NCBI RefSeq assembly: GCF_963678635.1
Contig: NC_087064.1
Location: 78,158,512 to 78,222,511, forward strand
Length of the DNA stretch: 64,000 nucleotides
DNA from: Symsagittifera roscoffensis
Taxonomy: Eukaryota > Xenacoelomorpha > Acoela > Convolutidae
Direction: 5' to 3'
Every line of letters starts with the position of its first letter. Position 1 is the first letter of the stretch. Under the pieces are notes generated by a model, which was given only the letters and a program-made list of their open reading frames with translations, was not told the origin of the DNA and searched no databases. A program made the position numbers and the translations under genes. Shown piece by piece: positions 28,417-40,264 of the stretch.

Positions 28417-29706
28417 CAGCCACAGCACCGGAGAAATGAATGGTCAGATAATGGCACTGAAGGAACACGTCAATGCGAGATATAGGCTGTCGGATCTGAT
28501 ACGAGCCCAAAACAATGACAAGATGACAAGCAACCTCTCAAAGCGGATCCGGACGGGAGCCAAAGATAAAAGGGACCTGGAAGAAGACATCTACAAGATC
28601 TTGAGCCAGTTCTACAAAGAGAGAAAAGATTCGGAAAAGATGGGATGGTAGCATACAGGAAAAAGGATGAGGAGAAGATATTACATAAGCATAACCTCAT
28701 CATACTACCACAATTGCACCAGACTGAAGTTTTATTCAGATCGCATGATCAAATTGAGCACCAGGGGATAGACAAAGTGCAGGTTTGATTGACCGGGATT
28801 AAGGAAGGATTGTGCGAAATGGGTGAACGCATGCCTGGCGTGTTTACAAATGAAGGATCCAAAAAATTGAGTTCCCACTCAAGTCGGTTGAAAGCTCGGA
28901 ATTTAACGAGGTTGTGCAGATAAACCATCAGAAGATCTGCATGACAGAGTCGGTATATAACCAGATACTGGTCATAATAGACCACTTTACGAAGTTGGCA
29001 GAAGCCGTGCCCTGTCAAACAGCATCAGCGGAGGAGACTTGTGACCACTTGATAACACATTGGATATCACGACATGGTTGTCCTATGACATTTCAGTCGG
29101 ACAACGGCAAAGCCTTTGTGTGTGACCTGACGAAAGAATTGGTGAAGAGGTCACACATTGCTCAAGCGCACTCAACGACTTACCATCCTCAGACCAACGG
29201 GTTAGTGGAGAGACAGAACAGAACGTTGGTGAACATGCTGAGGGTATTTTGCTCGAGATACATGGCAGACTGGGATAAATATCTGCCGCAAGTGGTAGGG
29301 GCGTACAGCTTCACGCAACACTCGACAAAAGGGATCAGTCCGTTCATGATGTTAACCGGCAGGGAGAAAACCAAGCCCCTAACAGTCTTAACCCGAATAC
29401 GAAGCTAAAAAGACGTCGCCTCAAGCCCATGTGAAAGAAGCGGTCAAGAGACAACAGAAACTAAACGAGCTCTGCAGGAGGAACACGGCGCAGGCGCAAA
29501 TGAGGCAACGGAAGAAATACGATGAGAGATACTTCAAGCGAAACTGTATGCAGTGGGCCAATACGTCTGGGTGTTCCAGAATGCCATACCTCCAAGGGGA
29601 CGAAGAAACTACTTAAGAAATGGTGAGGACCGTTCCTGATAACGGAAGTACACCAGCAGGGACGGTTCTACCGCTTGAGTACAGGGCGCGCAGCGCGTTA
29701 TTAAAA
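28417..29706 (+). pseudogene. Integrase of copy A with zinc-binding region, catalytic core and GPY/F-like tail
   Basis: An HHCC-type zinc region is read across frames at ~28,690-28,860 (FRSHDQIEHQGIDKV, then a CLAC-like pair). The core is open at 28,914-29,408: VIIDHFTKLAEAVP (D), FQSDNGKAF (D), TNGLVERQNRTL (E). The tail at 29,431-29,706 contains a KKW-GPF ... EVHQQGRFYRLSTG pattern, a GPY/F module seen in this lineage. Stops at 29,406, 29,614 and elsewhere break it. Confidence 0.85.
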
Positions 29707-30906
29707 TCTGAAACCTCATGTCCCATCTCCGGAAGATTGGTGCTTACCGCAGAATATGGAGGGACTTGAGTACCTATTGGTAGAGCCAGCGTACGAAGTG
29801 AACGAAAAACGAACCAGGGAAAAGAATGATGGCAACGATGACGTGAGCATGGACGATTCTGAAAAGATAGAAGCAGACTCAGATGCGGAATCTTTTACGT
29901 AGGAGGACTGCAGTGATCCAGAGCAGAACGAGGTGCCAAAGTGGACAGAATCAGACCTGCCGATAACAGCAGGAACAAGGAGTAGCAATCGCAAACTGAC
30001 AGGCATGAGGTACAATATGTAAGGGGTGACTTCTTGATTGACAAGATACAGCCTGATGAATTAAGCGAAGAGCTACTGAGTGAGGGCGATCTGGTAGCCA
30101 ACGATGAATGAAAAATCATCAACGACAGTAAACACTACCCTGAGGAAGACTACTCCACACCAGAAAAAGAAACAGATCTGGAGCAGAGCGAGATAGAAAG
30201 GAGGGAAAACACAATCTTGAGGATACTAGAATGGCTGCGCGATGCCAAGAGCAAAGGAGATGAAGAGCAAAGCATCCAGCAAGTCGACGTGTTAGCAAAA
30301 AAACATGTCAAAACGAAAGATCCCCTCTTCGATTGGACATCAACCGACAGGCCGCTCGAGATACCGCCAGATAATTTAGACCCAGCATCATCGACGGGGA
30401 CGTCGATAAATATTTTTGTCAGGGAGTGGGTGTAGGACTTACCTACACCAAAAATTTAAGGATGAAGAAACTCAGAGAAGTGAGAGAAACCAGCGGGCTG
30501 GATCTGGATGAAGAAGAGGCTGAGCCTACCATAGGACGGAATTTCAAAACAAAATTTCAATTACCCAATGAATATTCGGAGAACATCCTGATCACGAACA
30601 GCGACTTCATTTTGTCAGACAGGATTAGCGCGATCTGTATAACGGCGGACATGAGATTCAAATCGAGACCAGGCCGACTTCAAGAGAGAATATCAGAACG
30701 TGGAGTTTCTATTTAGACAGAGACCGGGTTTGGTAGGAATGGCTGCGCTTCCCCCATCAGTTTCAGAAGTTTCGGGTAAATACCTGTCCTTTCTGGTAAC
30801 GAGGGTCAATGAAAGGAACACGATAGATCCTGAGCACGTGATGTTGGCACTAACGAGGCTGCGAGATTTCATGTTCGAAAGAGCGAAAATGGAGGTCTCG
30901 AGCTAG
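29707..30906 (+). pseudogene. Pol C-terminal region with macro-domain-like end
   Basis: An acidic stretch (YEVNEKRTREKNDGNDD ...) is followed at ~30,540-30,906 by pieces reading ILITNSDF..., ISAICITADMRFKSRPG, then, after a stop/shift at ~30,716, PPSVSEVSGKYLSFLVTRVN and LALTRLRDFMFERAK. A central strand ending in TAD, a later hydrophobic LSFLVTR strand and a helix of the LxxLRxF(M/W) type match the macro-like domain I associate with the C-terminus of some related animal pol proteins. The ADP-ribose-binding loop cannot be assigned because of the breaks. A tentative call. Confidence 0.45.
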
Positions 30907-31374
30907 GTACGACAGAGGTCCTGAGTTAGCTACAAGAGGGCACGAAGCAGGTAGATGGATTTTAACGCAATTGGCATGGCAACTAAGTTTTAGAGAGTTG
31001 ATGGTGCTAAAACATGAAATCAGCTCTTAAAATTTCCAATTGAATTATTTTTGTGAAATAGAAGGACGGATAATGTTTTAAACACAATAATGAAGGGGGT
31101 TTAGGTTAGGAACAGAACATCTTGGTCTGAAAATGGATTTCATTTTCAGATTGATTTGAAAAGTTGAATTGACACTCAAGTAACCCTCACTCAACGAAGA
31201 GAAAGAAATCTAGATCAGCGGTCTCATACGACATTCTCATGTTTAACTGGTACGACATTCTCAAGTTTAACTGGTACGACATTCTCAAGTTAAACTGGTA
31301 CGACATTCTCAAGTTGATTAACACGCAAGATCATATTGAACTTAGTGACGACGGCAGATCGCTTCTGCAAATCT
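30907..31374 (+). other. Spacer between pol and the SGNH region, with a 24-bp tandem repeat
   Basis: No LTR-like sequence is present in this joint. Four 24-bp units TACGACATTCTCAAGTTTAA(CTGG) run from 31,227 to ~31,318; because 24 is divisible by three they encode an 8-residue repeat (YDILKFNW) in one frame. Probably a chance minisatellite. Confidence 0.6.
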
Positions 31375-32545
31375 ATGGCGGCAGCGCTCAAGAGGCCCAC
31401 ACTCGACGAGCTATCCAAGTGCTTGAGTGATCTCGATTACACTCAAGTCGATGAGAGGTTGGCAGTGATGTTGAATGCCATCCTTCAGCTAGAAGCGCAG
31501 GGTGAATGTAGGGAGTGACGGAAGCGGTGCTGATGGTCGGCTACACGACGGAAGGGATATCAAACCAGGAGCAAACTATGTGGCTGTCCCAGAACGTAGA
31601 TGGAGGCGTGAAGGGATTCGACCTGGCGAGGAATCCCGGATTGAACAACACTACGGAATATGGTGCGGGAGAGTTCCCACTTCCTACCAGACCGCTGGTA
31701 GGATCTGCAGGCCAATCCATGAGCAAACCACCATCTATGATACGGTCCCAGCAGATGGAGGAAGCATACCCGGACCTCAGTAACCTGAAGAGCCCAGAGG
31801 GAAAGAGACAAGACGAATCTGGACCGGGATGGAGCGAAACTCGAGAGGAATAGGGCGAATCTGGAGAGAGATCAGGCGTTCCTCGAGAGTGATCAAGCGA
31901 GGCTTGATCTTAATATGATTGGAGCAGAGTACCAAAAAAGCAGAGGGTACCCGAGAATGAGGCGAACTGTGAGCAGTTGAAGTCAGAAATCGAAATGATC
32001 CAGCGGCGACAACGAGAGATCGCGAGACAAAATGAAAAGGGAACCAGGACCACAGAACGAGCAGCTGCAGGGTCAAGACCAGAGTCGCGGATGGAAGTGG
32101 ATGAAGTTCCTAGATCCAGTGGACGTTTCAACTTGAACCGAGCGGCTCAGGAGCACATGAGAGAGGGACTAGAGAGGTGGATACCACCAGAGCCGGTGTC
32201 ATCTGTGCGTGGTTTGGAGGCGCAACCGATACGCCCGCTAATGGAGGTCACACTACCGGGATACACTCCGAGTTCAACCCCTGGCAGTAGTCAAATTAGC
32301 GGGAGTTCATCACTTCTCAAGGAAATACACGATAGGTTACAGTTGGGAACCCGTGACGGTTCAACTAGAGTGGAGCGACCCCCTTCTTGGATTGACCAAC
32401 CAGTCAGGAGAGTGCTGATCGCGAGCTACAAAAAAATACTGATGGCAGGTACCACAGACACAACCGCATGGATTGGAACACGGCGCAACGGGTGAGAAGG
32501 GTTTGCTTCCATGACGCGGCTTGGGCTGAATATTAGGCACAACCA
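31375..32545 (+). pseudogene. N-terminal part of the long second gene of copy A
   Basis: The ATG at 31,375 begins MAAALKRPTLDELSKCLSDL, a short helical opening that stops at 31,516. The text then continues in other frames through Pro/Ser-rich and charged coiled-coil parts (QLKSEIEMIQRRQREIARQN at ~31,975) to VRRVLIASYKK at ~32,410. The order (short helix, disordered part, coiled coil) is gag-like in style, but I see no zinc knuckle or capsid motif. The minus-strand copies B and C lack everything upstream of about 32,285 here. Confidence 0.5.
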
Positions 32546-33130
32546 AGAAAACCGGAGGGTGCAGTCCACCTAATCATAGGGGACAGCCTGATACGAGTGC
32601 TGACTCGGATCCAGTCGCATTGGCAGACTGGAGTCTTGAGCTTTTCTGGAGCCGCAACACCGCAGATGTTGGCATCACTTGAGATGTTGGACATGGTAAA
32701 AAAGTACACGGTGACTCTGATGATGGCAACCAATGACGTGTCCAGAGGTGAATCGAGGGAGGTGATGAGGCTACATGAGAAAATGAGTTGCGTTCTTGAG
32801 GAGTTGAGGATTCAGGTGGATCCCGCTATACTCACGATTTGCATCATCCCTTACAACAAGAAGGCCGATCAGCATGCGTTGGAAATGAATGAGAAGGTGC
32901 GCAACCTCAACGAAATAATCAAGCAAATACAGCAGAGGAGCGCCCTCCCCGTTAGATTGTTGGATGTGGCAGACCTGATGGAGCGATCCTTCACGGATGA
33001 TGCGTCTCCGGATGGCATCCTTTTTGACAGGCCCAAAGGTGTAGAATGGTTGAATTGTGTCTTCCAGAGGCACATAAATATGCCAGAGGCGGATCTGCTG
33101 GAGTCGACCCAATTCACCTTCGGCCCACCC
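32546..33130 (+). pseudogene. SGNH/GDSL hydrolase-like domain, copy A
   Basis: Recognisable blocks: IIGDSLIRVL (block I, nucleophile Ser at ~32,585), SFSGAATPQML (block II Gly), LMMATNDVSRG (block III, normally GxND; here the Gly reads Ala), and DGILFDRPKGVEWLN (block V, normally DxxH; His reads Leu). In family enzymes Ser, Asp and His act on ester bonds; here Ser and Asp remain and His is lost. The domain is ~150 residues. Esterase-like domains also occur in ORF1 proteins of CR1-like retrotransposons, but in an LTR element they are unusual. It is open from 32,597 to 33,301. Confidence 0.75.
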
Positions 33131-35353
33131 TCGATACCCCCTTTCTTTGCCGCGAGATTCCTGTCCAGTCGCCTGGGATTGAGAGTCGATTCGAGAGACA
33201 GCTCGATGAGCAGCCGGACAGACTACCGGGATCCACACCGATGGAGGCCCAAGAAGCAGAGTCGTCCACGCCCCAAAGTTCGGTGGTATCCTCAGTGGTA
33301 GTGGTGGATAGCAAGAAAATGGAAAGACCGACAGAGACGAGCAGGACACGATATCTAGAGAGGATAAAAGAACTGGAAGATCTGGAATGCAGACAGGAGT
33401 TGGCGGAGGCCCTGGGGCTCAAGCATGTGTCACATGAGGACTTGAGTCGACACCATTGTGTGGATTGGATGAGGGCCGCCCACGACTCGCTTTTCTCAAG
33501 AGCAAGGAAAATGGAGACGGCGGATCCCAGTGAAATCAATCATAGGACCAATCATTTATAGGCCACTCAAGTTTTTGGGGAGTCCAGGACTCATAGTAGA
33601 GCCCCCCAAACATCGAACGAGTATAGCCAGGATCAGGTTGGCAACACCTCTGCAATTGAGGGTGGTAGACAAGCTGCTGGAGCCGAAAGACATGGGGCTC
33701 CCAGATGCCGCCTGAAAGGGCTCAAAATTAGCAGAGCACCCAAGGTACGGAAAACCATGTGGAAACGCACAGTTGGCCAAGACGATTGAGCTGATCGAGC
33801 AGCCGCAAGAGTAATCATCGTGGCGGGCTCAGATTTCGAGGGGACGTCTCCGAAGCTGTTTTGGCAGAAAACTCTAGTGTACTTGCTGCCTGGTGCGGAA
33901 TTGAACCAGATGCTGACTCTGGTGGTGGCGATGAAATGGAGATGCCTTGCGAGTCAGAGCTGCTGCTGTTTGCGGGAATGATTTATCACTTGCATGCGGC
34001 AGGACTTCTAGAGCATCTGAAGGGCGATGCACCTACGCCGAAGAAGATCTGGGAAGCCATCCAGACGTTGTTTGCTGCGATGAATGAGGTGCAGGAAAAT
34101 GTAACTTCTCGATTCGGATCTAAGACGAAAGTGGTGTTCACGACGTCCCCAGGGTACGCGAGCATGCCTCCTGCACTGAGTTTGTATATACAATCTTGAT
34201 CCTGATAGCGAAAAGGAATGCGTGGCGAGTTCTGATGGCAGCCCCAATAGGGAGCTGGAACTCGCAAACGTGAGACTTCTGAAGTCGGAGTTGGCGGCGG
34301 CATAGGCGGACGTGTCCCATGCCTTGAGGGGGTTCTACGAATTGGCAGACATCCTCATTGTATTGGACGAAGTCCTCTCACTCGAGATTTCGAATCTCGC
34401 TCGACAACTGGAGTTCAGTCCCGAGATAGGAGATAATCACCCAATAATAAGTAATCTGACAGCCAGCCTATGGTTCCGAGGTATGGACTTGGCCATCACG
34501 AGCTCCACCAGCAAAGCGAGGGGACCGAGCAACGAAAGGAAGAATGTGGCTGCGGCCGAGAAGCAATTAGAAGCGATGGGGTGTCGTCTGACGCAGGAAA
34601 GAGGCATGTGATCATTCCTGACCCCGAGGCTTGAGAACGCCACGGATGAGACGCGGGAGAGCGCTCCACTCCTCATCAAGCATATATGGGAGTTTCTAGG
34701 GGGGCAGCTGGAGGTGGCAGAGAGCAGGGAGATGACGGTTGGGAGATTCGTCACAGCGGCAAACGAAGTCACAATTGGAGGATTTTGGAGGGAGCATGCC
34801 AAAGACGAGTTGAGAACGAGGAAAAATCACGAAGTCTTGAGATTCTTGAGTCCTTGTTGGGAGAAGAAGTACATGGCTAAGGAGTTCTATGCGAAAGACA
34901 CCATATTCGAAGTCTTCGTGCAAGAGCTGTTGAATGTTGAATATGCCCATAAACCTCTTGCTGGCCCTGTATTTGGTTTATCACAGATACCTGTTCAACA
35001 TGGGTCCAGCATACATGTTCAGCAGAGGAGTGGAGACACTTCGAATTGACGGATATCTGACGCTAGTGCTCTTGACTCATGGGGAGCTGGTGGCATTTCA
35101 TCGGTTAATGAAATATGGGGAGCCCCTGTCGATGGGGAAAACCCACCCAAGTGTAGAGACCTACTCTTACAAGTGCACTGCCGGACTAAAGACGTTGCTG
35201 GTGGAATGTCTTCTGATGCAAAATCGATACTTGACTGGCGAAGAGGGGAACCCCAAGACAAAAGAAAAGCTGAAGGAGGCGAATGGTGGCATCCCTCTAT
35301 TGACTGACTTGTGTTTGGCCATGAGGTCTGATCCGCTGGGAGTAATCAGGTGA
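33131..35353 (+). pseudogene. Middle region of the long second gene, copy A, unknown function
   Basis: A patchwork of open segments in three frames: 33,046-33,561 (RQELAEALGLKHVSHEDLSR), a segment around 33,650 (LRVVDKLLEPKDMGLPDAA), 33,861-34,199 (HAAGLLEHLKGDAPTPKKIWE), 34,312-34,611 (ISNLARQLEFSPEIGDN), 34,714-35,353 (FLSPCWEKKYMAK ..., then hydrophobic LLALYLVYHRYLFNMGPAYM). Each is matched by protein-level similar segments in copies B, C or the inverted fragment, which proves a formerly continuous protein. No known fold is recognised. The hydrophobic stretch may be a buried helix or a membrane segment. Confidence 0.6.
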
Positions 35354-37740
35354 CTTGGCGAGGTAGTAACCTGTATTTATGGGCCAGCGATGACGTATGC
35401 TTTTCTGGATCCTCTCGTGGCGGCATACCCCAACTCAGTGGTGCATGTGAGCCTCATAAATGTACTGGATCGGACGGCGTTGAATTGGTGCCGACAAGAG
35501 GTGCTGAGGGCACGAATGAGTGACACAGTGCTCTTCGGGAAAGTAATGGATCCCAATTAGCGGTGCTTAATTTCCGGGGGCAACTAGAATGCAGGATGGG
35601 GGGGGGGGGGGGGGGAAACGTGAAGGTCCCATTGAAACTTATCCCAAATTCTGGAATTTGAATCATCTAACGGCAGACTTACGAGAAATCTTGGGAATCC
35701 CGGCAAGGAAAGGGGGCTTCGGGCTGGTGAAGAGGGAGCTAGAAAAGACACTAGAGAAAGAAATTTTGCCCACCGCCGTTCCCGTGTTCCCGATAGTCAG
35801 GAGAATGACCTTGGAGATGAAAAGCCCTCTGTGGTTCGATCCCTGTACGCAAGAGCCGCGGTGGAGAAACAGCAGAAGGAGTTCACAGATGGCTGGGACG
35901 CTTTATTCATCGGATATATAGCAGCAGTTTACTTCCACACTTGTGACATCAAAATAAACTCATGGACCGCGCAAGCAAAGAAGATGAGAGGCTCAGTGCC
36001 TCCAAAGTTCGAAGTTCGGGATATTTTGAGAACGCTCGATCAAGCGGATCTGGAGAACATGCTGCCGGTTTGGGAGGATAGAGGAATGATCGTGGAGGAG
36101 GGACATATCGCTCTAAGAGACGAGATGAAGTTCGCCACGAGAAAGTACCGGGCGCCCAACGGACTGGAGCCAGTGGAATTGAAGCAAGAAGAGAAAGAGC
36201 TGGACGCTGCGGGCTCCTTGTACGTAGCCCTGAGCGAATTTGTCAATGGGAACCCCGGGAGATAGAAGAAGCAACCCCCTTGAGGACAGGTTTAAAGACG
36301 CACTTGAGAGAAGGCGGGCCGAATCAGAGGAAGGGAGTGTATGGATGAAACTCTCAGCGAGACGGGAGAGAAAATGGAAGTAGCAGACCCACCAGACCAA
36401 GCTCCAATCGAAAGGAACTTCACTACGCATGAGTTGCTGCAAGGCTTGAGTGGGGAAGATTGGGCAAACACGGCCACGCCTCCCCTGGGATCCCCTCGTA
36501 AAGATCTGGAATTGCCCTGCCCAGCGAAACTTCCAACATGGGGATGATACTTTTGAGCGCCGAAGAGAGTAAGAAGAACACTTTCGAAGGGAACAAGTGG
36601 ATGTTCTTGGGGACTCTGGATGAAAAGGCGTGGCAGGAATTCTTGGGTGAGTTCAATTAGAAGATGAAAAGTGAGGCCACGCTAGAGGACTTTAAAGATG
36701 AGCTTTGGAACACGGTAGTGAAGTTCGGGGAACCTGTGTTGATGGGCACCGGACAGGACGAGAGAGCAAAAAAGGAGTTGTTGAGCAAGATGGTCAAACT
36801 GAGGAAAACGGAAAAGAAGACCAGGGATGACGAATGTAAAGACAGCTCTACTCTGAAACAAAAAAATGATAAAAAGATTAAAATTGTAAGGGGGAGGGTA
36901 AAGTTAAGACTAGTAATATAATGAAAGATACTAATATCCTTAAGGCTCGAGAAGGTGGGAGGCAAGAGTTGGAAGGGCCGGAACGGGATAAGAGGTCGAA
37001 ACAGTTATGATAGTGGCAAAGCCCCCATGTAAAGGTGTAAAGTCTCGGAAGAGGAAGAGAGAGACAGAAGAGTTGAGTAGTCCCTCGGCGGACGCGGTCT
37101 CGAAAAAGAATCGAAGGGAGACGACTCTCATGATTCTGACGCGGTGGAAGACAACAGCCTACAAGGGCGGCTCCGAACCAAGGACGCTGGCCGAGGTGAT
37201 GAAAGAGGTGGAGGTCTCGACCAGTTTGGCAACGGAAGAAGACTTCAGACCCCAGAAGGCGAACACGAAGAGGTGTTCAACGAGTGGACTAACGTGGGAA
37301 GTGGACGTCGGCAAAGAATGGATCTCAAGCGAGCACCAGGCCACTGGAAAACAAGTGACCAGTGACCTTCTTGAGACGAATGCGACGAGAAATACCGCTC
37401 GACCTTGGTGGGTGACTCTGGAGACAATGAAAGAGCTGGAGGACTGCCTGAAGAAACTTGATCGCGGAGTGTTTCGCAAGCGACGCAATTGGGCTACCCA
37501 ACAAAAAAAGCCGAGGTTAACAAGTTAGAATTGGAGGGCCAGCTGAAACGAACTTGGCAAAACTTACTACGGGACTATTTCGAAGAGGCGATGAGAACAC
37601 CCTCATCGGCGTTGCCATTGATGACAAATCCCTTCGTTAGGACAGCAGGACAATTGATGTTCGCATGGAGCTTGGTGGGAATAGGGCTGGAGATGTTGAC
37701 CTCACAAGACAAGTTGAAGTTGGGCGGCAAGAATCTGTAG
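35354..37740 (+). pseudogene. Second half of the long gene, copy A: acidic and basic low-complexity parts
   Basis: The frame 35,589-36,265 encodes ETYPKFWNLN ... TLEKEILPTAVPVFPIVRRM and an IPPKFEVRDILRTL-like helix; an acidic Glu/Asp-rich stretch (MDETLSETGEKMEV) follows at 36,341; then a Lys-rich part and a basic KSRKRKRETEELSS motif, NLS-like, at ~37,030. The end (37,489-37,740) is helical (RTAGQLMFAWSLVGIGLEML). Counterparts exist in copies B (47,247-48,682) and D (62,361-63,906). A run of ~17 G at 35,600 is a likely source of indels. Confidence 0.55.
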
Positions 37741-38630
37741 GTTTATCAGATGCTGGTGCAGCACATCGCCAGGGACAATTCCGTGTTGAGTCTGGCAAGG
37801 AGGAAATATGATACCTGTTTCTTGAGGTGGATAATGTCCGTGATGACCGCAGGACCATCCAAGTGTGTCAGCAGAAAGCGATCGGAAGTAGGATTATGGT
37901 AAGAAGAATCTCCACGGTCATCCTGAACGTGTACCAGAGTACTGGAAAAGAGAAGAAATACAGCTCCAGGCAGTCTCTAGAGAGCCATGGAAAACTTGAC
38001 GAGATACGAAGGTTCTACAACAAGACATTCGAAGAGGAACATGACATGCATCGTAACGTAGCCTCGGATGGAGAGTACTCGAGACCCAACAAACGTGGAG
38101 AACATCAATATGTATCTGGAGCAATGAGGATAGCGTACAACCCTTTTTTGGATTCAGAGGCCGGGAGCGCTCACAGCATCCACGAAGTGACGGAGCTGTT
38201 AAAGTTTTGGACGGAGAAGATAATCGAGATTGATCCAGTGGAAAGAGAGAAACCGAGCTTAAGCTTGATTCTTGAGAAGATGCCCAAGGTGACAAGCGTG
38301 CCGCGCTCGAACAAGAGAGTCGAATTGAAAATGGGAAATGGAAATGGCATGCTGATTAAGAACTTAGGAGTGGTTTGGAAATTGCTGAGGCCTTCCTGGT
38401 GCCCGCATCCCCACGCAAGCCTGATTGAAGAGGTCACGGAGCGAGTGAGGCTAGCACCGACAAAAGACGAGGACCTGGGTACACTGAATGTAGTGGACAA
38501 GTTGATCTTGCCTCAGAGCAAAGAGTCGGGTGAAGAAACGAGTAAGCTACGATCAGTGAAGAAGATGGAACCGGGTAGCTGTCTTGACCAGACGTGCGGA
38601 AGCGGAGAGCACAATTGTGATGGACGATGA
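37741..38630 (+). pseudogene. C-terminal part of the long gene, copy A, truncated
   Basis: Open at 37,827-38,630 with segments matched by copies B and D: ISGAMRIAYNPFLDSEAG-like, LLKFWTEKIIEIDPVER, ASLIEEVTERVRLAPTKDED and VKKMEPGSCLDQTCGSGEH. In copies B and D the protein goes on for ~100 residues more (WIESFQKEDLATWFGDITEK ...). Here it ends at the junction with the next element at ~38,634. Unknown function; the Cys-containing CLDxTCGxGEH motif is well kept between copies. Confidence 0.6.
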
Positions 38631-38668
38631 CCAATAGATTATTCTATGGAAATTCCATAGAACTAGCA

Positions 38669-39375
38669 GTTTTCTCAGTATTTATGAGCAAAATTTTCCG
38701 ACCACTCAAACTCAATAAAAAAACAATCAGATGTTTAAACGAAGTTTTCATGCAATCAAAAACAAAAGACGAAATGTTCATGGTCGTAGAAAATTATCAT
38801 CAGATTTTACTACACAAAAACATGAAAGCACCCCCGGATAAATCTCAATTTTTACTCACACGTGTAAAATTTCTTAAACAAATTATAGAAAAAACAATAT
38901 ATCTCCATTAAAAGCTCGCATAGAGGCAATCCAAAAACTTCAACCACCGTCCAATCGAAGGAAGATACAACAATTTCTCGGACTGTTAACCTTCTTAAGT
39001 AATTACGTATATAAAATGCACTTATAATTACGACCAGTCTACAACATCCTCAGACAACAGTTCATTTCAGCGAACTCTCGACTAATCACAAAAGCTGAAC
39101 TCAGACTTGTGTGATTAGTCGTTAGACGAAAGTACCTTTTATGAGAGAATGTACAGCCATAATATATACACTTACATGAAATAAAATTTTAGAACTTGGA
39201 TCAAAACATCCAACAGTTATTTTTACAGATCATAAACCCATAATTTTCCTTTTTTCACACAAACATCATAGACTTTATAGATTTCAACTAATTTTAATGA
39301 AGTTCCCATACTTACATATAGTTTGGAAAGCAGGAAAAAACCTCGCACTACCCAATACTCTAAGTAGAAACTAAT
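38669..39375 (+). pseudogene. RT thumb/connection and RNase H remnant
   Basis: The frame 38,627-38,911 has the RT segment (PPDKSQFLLTRVKFLKQIIE), matching the 'K-x-x-F-x-x-x-x-V-x-FLG-x-x-I' box. After a shift, RIEAIQKLQPPSNRRKIQQF and LGLLTFLSNYVY follow (the 'FLGL-x-x-(Y/F)' connection). At ~39,215, VIFTDHKPIIFLFSHKHH and, ~35 residues later, KAGKNLALPNTLSR correspond to the DxxP and 'xALSR' ends of RNase H. Multiple stops; not functional. Confidence 0.72.
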
Positions 39376-39796
39376 CACCTGTATTACTAACAAGAAAAAC
39401 AACAGTCGAAATACCACAGAATATTAAGTTTTTCCTTGCAAAAGATGAAACTTCACCAAGATTACAATGCAAATATGCAGTAAAAACTGACATAGACAAA
39501 CCAATGAATAGTTACAACATATTCCACTATGTATAGTTTGTAAAAACAATCACTAAGAAGTTGATCTACTAGCAAAATCGACATTTAAACGGATACCATA
39601 CTCACCATGGATTAAAAGCAGCACACAGCAAAAACCAATAAAAAAAAGCAAACAAAACAGACCTATTCCCTTTAATAGAAAAAGAAAACCTAACTGATAA
39701 TGTAAATTTATCAGGCCCACCAAATAAAGACTCAAAAAATACAATGCACAATGTTTTTAACCTCCATGACCCCTAGATACAAAAACTCTTTCAAAA

Positions 39797-40264
39797 ATGG
39801 AAATTGAAAACAGTTTCCCCCCAATAACAGACAAAATAAAACTGGAATTATTACAGAATTATCAAAATCTTGACCCAGTCATTAGACAAATAAAATCTTG
39901 GCACAAATTTAAAACCAAACCAATTAAAGCCGATATCATCAATCTAGGAAACGAAACCCTTCTTAGAATACGAACAAGGTTTCGACATGAATACAGGAAA
40001 AATAATCATACATCCACATGCAACACAATACTCAACCTGCGACGAAAACTCATCCAACCCAGTAAACCTCCTAAAAATACAGGAAAAAGAAAACCACAAG
40101 AAAAAGACAGTAAAGCTTTACAAGAACTATCACTAATGAACAACACTCACTTTGGCGCACTTCTAGACATAAAATTAGACTATACAATAAGTAGAATTTT
40201 TCAAGAATTATCTTTAACAGAACTTGAAACACTACATCAGTTATGCGAACTTGAAAGAACTTAA
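39797..40264 (+). pseudogene. Pol region after RNase H, open 155 residues
   Basis: LLQNYQNLDPVIRQIKSWHK resembles the 'QxxDPxLxxIxxWxxxxxKP' linker found between RNase H and integrase in gypsy-like pol. It is followed by IRTRFRHEYRK, which could be the start of the integrase N-terminal domain. No integrase core motifs are clear downstream. Confidence 0.45.

Larger units (their letters stand above)
20118..38634 (+). mobile_element. Giant Ty3/gypsy-type LTR retrotransposon (copy A) with extra SGNH-containing region, no 3' LTR
   Basis: An LTR at ~20,118-21,104 is followed by a leader, gag, protease, RT, RNase H, integrase and a macro-like C-terminus up to 30,906. A second coding-derived region runs to ~38,630 with no LTR in between. 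That second region is homologous to the minus-strand interiors at 45,336-64,000, which have the same LTR type; this ties both halves to one element family. All reading frames have stops or shifts. At 38,634 the sequence switches to an unrelated AT-rich retroelement and the expected 3' LTR is missing. LTR identity to the minus-strand copies is visibly lower than among those copies, so copy A is older or from another subfamily. Confidence 0.75.
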
